Positions 35,045 through 37,768 of a stretch of DNA of 37,768 nucleotides are shown piece by piece; the first letter of the stretch is position 1, and every line of letters starts with the position of its first letter. The translations under genes were made by a program, and so were the position numbers. The DNA comes from Pararhodospirillum photometricum DSM 122 (GTDB lineage Bacteria; Pseudomonadota; Alphaproteobacteria; Rhodospirillales; Rhodospirillaceae), in assembly GCF_000284415.1 (NCBI RefSeq), contig NC_017059.1, positions 2,808,795 to 2,846,562 on the forward strand, in the 5' to 3' direction. The notes beneath the pieces were generated by a model, which made no database searches, was not told the DNA's origin, and saw only the letters and a list, made by a program, of their open reading frames with translations.

Positions 35045-35590
35045 ATGACTCGTCGCCGCTACGAATTGACCGATTACGAATGGTCGATCATTCAGCCCCT
35101 GTTGCCGAACAAGCCACGCGGTATGCCATGTGTCGATGACAGTCGCGTCTTAAACAGCATTCTGAGGCGGTCCCAGACGGGGTTCGCCGTGGGTGGAAAT
35201 TCCCGAGCGCTACACCACTCCTCGGGACACGATCCCCATGGTGCTCGACGGGCCGATCAATGGCGAATGGTTCGAGGCCTATGTGCGCCAAGTCCTGGTC
35301 CCCGAGCTGCGTTCGGGTGACATCGTCGTCATGGACAACCTGTCCAGCCACAAACGCCGGCGGTTCGCGAGGTGATCGAGGCGGCAGGGGCGACGGTGCT
35401 CTTCCTCCCGCCCTACAGCCCCGACTTCAATCCCATCGAGAAGGCTTTCGCCAAGCTCAAGACCTTGCTGCGAAAGGAGACCGAGCGAACCGTCTCCGGC
35501 CTATGGAACCTCATCGGACGGCTCGTCGACCTGTTCCTGCCAAGCGAATGCGCCAACTACTTCAGAGCCTGTGGCTATGACCCGGACTGA
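35045..35590 (+). pseudogene. Chimeric transposase scrap: IS427-type N-terminus joined to IS630-type C-terminus
   Basis: MTRRRYELTDYEWSIIQPLL is the classical start of IS5/IS427 orfA, running to EIPERY near 35211. A switch near 35211-35235 leads into an IS630 DDE_3 domain: [34 protein letters not shown], then after a one-base shift at about 35370 LPPYSPDFNPIEKAFAKLK. The first reading frame also shifts near 35175. It is a recombinant relic, not a functional transposase. Confidence 0.8.
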
Positions 35591-35606
35591 TCGAAATATG
35601 CTCTAA

Positions 35607-35788
35607 ACGCAGGACCGAGGTCGTCGGCATCTTCCCAAACGGAGATGCCATCACCCGCCTGATGGGCGCACGCCATCCTCCTTGAGCAGAATAACGAATG
35701 GGCTGTCCAGAGAACCCGCTACATGACCCTGGAATTCGTCGCACACTTTGGCGATGTCCCCTCAACAGCTTTCCGCCCGTCGCGGTAG
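35607..35788 (+). pseudogene. 3' scrap of an IS256-family transposase
   Basis: VVGIFPNGDAITRLMGA, then after a one-base shift near 35672 AILLEQNNEWAVQRTRYMTL and a short end, matches the conserved C-terminus of mutator/IS256 transposases (FPN-x-x-A-I-x-R-L-x-G..EQNDEWAVQR-RYM). Everything upstream is absent. Confidence 0.8.
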
Positions 35789-35878
35789 CCTGATCAAACC
35801 GGCCAAGCCTGCCGGAGATCAAACGGCGAAACCGCTGTTACCCCACTCACTGGGAGACGATCGCTATTTCTCCCGACT

Positions 35879-37200
35879 GGACACCTCCGGAAACCGGCCT
35901 TGAACGGCACTGCATGTCGCTGGCCGCTCGATCGGGGTGTGATCGGCGCGGCGATCACTGATTTTCCGGGTCGGGTGGTATGAAGCGGGTGACGATCCCC
36001 CAAGATCGGCGGCATCCCCCCTGGGAGGGCGCCCGGTCGGGCGCCAATCAGGCGAGTTCGGCCTGACGGTCGAGCCAGGACCAGCGCTTCATGTTGTAGG
36101 CCATATTGGCAAGCGTGATCGCTGCCCTGGCGCGGGCGAGGCCGATGGTGCGGATGACCAGCCCCATCCGACCCTTCATCTCGGCGAAGACATGCTCGAC
36201 CCGGGAACGGATCCTGGATTTCACCGTGTTGGCCCTGGCGGTCGCCCGAGGCATCGGTTTGCCCTTGGGCTTCTTGCGGTGGATGCGGCTGACCTTGCCG
36301 GCTTCGGCAAGGAACGCCTCGTTGGCCTCGGAGCGGTAAGCGCTGTCGGCCCACACGTCGGAGGCGGTATTGGCCGGATCGATCAGCCCCTCGCGCAGTC
36401 GGGCGCCATCGGCTGCGGCCGCATCGGTGACGAGCGCGCGGCGGATGATCCCGTGCTTGCGGTCGATCGAGACGTGGTTCTTGTAACCGAAATGAGGGAT
36501 GGCGATATCGCCTTGAGGTGTGCCGTCCTCTCTGACCTTTCCCTTGGAAAACTTCACCGTCCAGCGGGCATCGCAATCCTTCTGCCGCAGCTTGGCCGGC
36601 TTGTCTCGCCAGTCCTCGGGAACCTTGCCCTCCTTGATCGCCTGTTTCTCGGCCTCGGTATTGCGTTGGCGCGGCGCCGACACCAGCGTCGCGTCGACGA
36701 TCTGCCCCGACATCGGCAGATAGCCCGCCTCGCTGATCGCCCGGTCGAGCCGCTGGAACAGATCGTCAAACGCACCGGCCGTGATCAGCGCTTCGCGGAA
36801 GTCCCACAGAGTGTTGGCATCCGGCACCGCATCGCCCGGCCCCAGGCCGCAGAACCGCATCCAGCTCAGCCGGTCGCGCACCAGATACGTCGTCCGACCC
36901 AGCGCCAGACCGTGCAGCGACTGCAACACCAGCATGTTGAATTTCAAAACCGCGTCGAAGCCGGGCCGACCGCCCTTCGAGGGCGCACTCCGTCGCCGGA
37001 CCGCACGCTCCAGAACCGGCCGGAACAGTTCGAAATCCACCGTCTTCGACAGCGTCTCCAGCGGATCGCCCTCCGCCGAAAGTTCCGCCAGACGACGCTC
37101 GACATCCCAGAACCCAATCTGAACCGCCATTGCCGCCCCCAATAGCCGATCGCCTATGGAATCACGAACCAGACCCAGACGCCAGTTTCCGGAGGTGTCC
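35879..37200 (-). mobile_element. Complete IS5-family insertion sequence, 1322 bp
   Basis: The ends are inverted repeats: left GGACACCTCCGGAAACCGGC (35879-35898), right, read inward, GGACACCTCCGGAAACTGGC (37200-37181), 19 of 20 identical. GACT lies directly outside both ends (35875-35878 and 37201-37204), a 4-bp target duplication as expected for the IS5 group. It contains one full transposase gene and therefore looks recently inserted and potentially active. Confidence 0.92.
36048..37130 (-). CDS. IS5-family DDE transposase, complete
   Basis: About 360 residues. The N-terminal region has GGRPGFDAVLKFNMLVLQSL and NTLWDFREALI. Counting from a possible TTG start at 37142, the catalytic triad is D150 (SGQIVDATLVSAPRQRN), D266 (ASDVWADSAYRSE) and E316 (RIRSRVEHVFAEMKGRMGL). 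The Y-x2-R-x3-E-x6-K pattern typical of IS4/IS5 transposases is visible in VEHVFAEMK. The ATG at 37130 is preferred. It lies centrally between the element's terminal repeats and is unbroken, unlike the paralogue at 7474-8117. Confidence 0.93.
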   Translation of the reverse strand: MAVQIGFWDVERRLAELSAEGDPLETLSKTVDFELFRPVLERAVRRRSAPSKGGRPGFDAVLKFNMLVLQSLHGLALGRTTYLVRDRLSWMRFCGLGPGDAVPDANTLWDFREALITAGAFDDLFQRLDRAISEAGYLPMSGQIVDATLVSAPRQRNTEAEKQAIKEGKVPEDWRDKPAKLRQKDCDARWTVKFSKGKVREDGTPQGDIAIPHFGYKNHVSIDRKHGIIRRALVTDAAAADGARLREGLIDPANTASDVWADSAYRSEANEAFLAEAGKVSRIHRKKPKGKPMPRATARANTVKSRIRSRVEHVFAEMKGRMGLVIRTIGLARARAAITLANMAYNMKRWSWLDRQAELA

Positions 37201-37247
37201 GACTCGAGTCGTCACACCCCAGCGAGAATTGCCCATGCACCAAAAAA

Positions 37248-37341
37248 TAATCCACAGATTCGACAACTTATCCACAGTTTCGCGCAAGGCCAAGGAAGGA
37301 GGGAAAAAAAAGTTATCCACAGATTCGGGGCGTTATCCACA
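37248..37341 (+). promoter_or_regulatory. Four DnaA boxes
   Basis: TAATCCACA at 37248 (one mismatch), then perfect TTATCCACA at 37268, 37313 and 37333, all in the same orientation. Starts are spaced 20, 45 and 20 bp, i.e. two pairs of about two helical turns. Confidence 0.88.
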
Positions 37342-37358
37342 GATCCCCTCGAAAAAAA

Positions 37359-37486
37359 TTGGACTCTAGTCACGAAAAATTGGACTCTACGCACACGACT
37401 CGAGGAAAATCCTTGGACTCTACTCACACAAACAAATAACTTAAGTTTACAAATAATTTTCAATTGCTTGTGTGAGTAGAGTCCAA
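37359..37486 (+). repeat. Iterons TTGGACTCTA, three direct plus one inverted
   Basis: Direct copies start at 37359, 37380 and 37413; an inverted copy is at 37477-37486. The third and fourth extend to a perfect 19-bp inverted repeat: TTGGACTCTACTCACACAA at 37413-37431 and its complement at 37468-37486, flanking 36 bp of AT-rich DNA. The inverted arm ends one base before the -35 of the rep promoter, a classical autoregulation site for the initiator. Confidence 0.88.
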
Positions 37487-37487
37487 C

Positions 37488-37516
37488 TTGACAACCACAT
37501 TGAGATGCGCCATACT
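37488..37516 (+). promoter_or_regulatory. Rep promoter, sigma70-like
   Basis: TTGACA (37488-37493), a 17-bp spacer and CATACT (37511-37516). The -35 directly follows the inverted iteron arm, so binding of Rep there would block RNA polymerase. Confidence 0.72.
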
Positions 37517-37605
37517 CCATGGGTCTTCCGGAAATTATGGAAGTTATTATATTTTTAGCGGTTTTTTTATGAAGTGCTTTTTAAATAAAAGACCTTGCAT
37601 GAGGC

Positions 37606-37768
37606 TTGAAACCCATCAAAGAGAAAATATCAAAAAAGGCAGAGAACAAAACCTCTTGTCAGGAACCACAAAAACGCCGATCCCCGGAATCATCCTCAAA
37701 TGAACTTGATGATGATTTAAATTTTGGTATTACTCATGCGGGTTTTGCTCTTACCTGTTTACCACACA
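37606..37768 (+). CDS. Probable plasmid replication initiator, 5' end (partial)
   Basis: The frame open from 37603 to the window end reads KKAENKTSCQEPQKRRSPES, then ELDDDLNFGITHAGFALTCLPH at the edge. The last block resembles the conserved start of RepA-type initiators (F-G-x-x-x-A-F..LPH). Only TTG at 37606 is available as start in this frame, without a good ribosome site; alternatively an ATG (37569 or 37594) in the neighbouring frame is used and an A6 run at 37631-37636 hides a one-base slip. The call rests mainly on the origin just upstream. Confidence 0.5.
   Translation, partial: MKPIKEKISKKAENKTSCQEPQKRRSPESSSNELDDDLNFGITHAGFALTCLPH

Larger units (their letters stand above)
37240..37520 (+). 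other. Plasmid-type (iteron) replication origin
   Basis: A cluster of four DnaA boxes, several iterons, an AT-rich stretch (about 37424-37467) and a promoter aimed at a probable rep gene occur together within 280 bp. This order (DnaA boxes, iterons, AT-rich DNA, rep promoter) is that of iteron plasmids. It begins 40 bp right of the IS5 element, so the IS may have landed beside or helped bring in the replicon. Confidence 0.8.

Overview
The window looks like the chromosome of a GC-rich alphaproteobacterium. Protein styles (GapR/DUF2312 and GcrA-type small proteins, Rhodospirillaceae-like housekeeping proteins, GC-rich codon use) suggest a purple non-sulfur relative such as Rhodospirillum/Pararhodospirillum; that placement is inference, not a database result. 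Housekeeping genes (trmFO, sodB, dapB, dnaK, dnaJ) alternate with AT-richer surface-polysaccharide genes, a phage-derived cluster, several broken transposons and, at the right edge, a plasmid-type replication origin.

Layout. 1-2100: AT-rich sugar-nucleotide genes on the minus strand (rfbD remnant, rfbA, hexapeptide acetyltransferase, first codons of another gene). 2264-6953: trmFO, a small membrane protein, a squalene/phytoene-synthase-like protein, Fe superoxide dismutase, a GNAT acetyltransferase and a hypothetical protein. 7066-8990: a scar of an unknown gene tail, an IS5 fragment and an IS66 fragment, the last fused in frame to a diaminopropionate ammonia-lyase. 8980-19209: eight minus-strand genes packed head to tail, most overlapping by ATGA: KefF-like reductase, Kef antiporter, small membrane sensor, sensor-HAMP-MFS fusion, solute-binding protein, GNAT, HAMP-SpoIIE phosphatase, ammonia-lyase. 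This is the best candidate for an undescribed signalling/transport system. 19287-22817: two DJ-1/PfpI proteins, a HpcH/HpaI aldolase and an ankyrin-repeat protein. 23421-25134: a chemoreceptor. 25190-29230: dapB, dnaJ, dnaK. 29490-30744: DUF1178 protein, GT25 glycosyltransferase and a truncated gene.

30731-32335 is a phage-derived islet with two divergent gene sets (VRR-NUC fragment, tiny membrane protein, GapR-like protein; DNA-binding regulator, GcrA-like fragment). It lies between two truncated genes, the right one an RgpF glycan gene. 32335-34752 holds that rgpF remnant and a methyltransferase-TPR protein. 34838-37200 is an IS graveyard ending in one intact IS5-family element (1322 bp, 4-bp target duplication). 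37240-37768 carries four DnaA boxes, iterons with a perfect 19-bp inverted pair, a strong sigma70-like promoter and the start of a probable replication initiator gene.

Two themes cross the window. A GC-rich asymmetric palindrome occurs seven times next to gene ends. Many genes (kef, ankyrin, chemoreceptor, rgpF, transposase remnants) each appear broken by a single-base indel, which may be assembly error or real decay.
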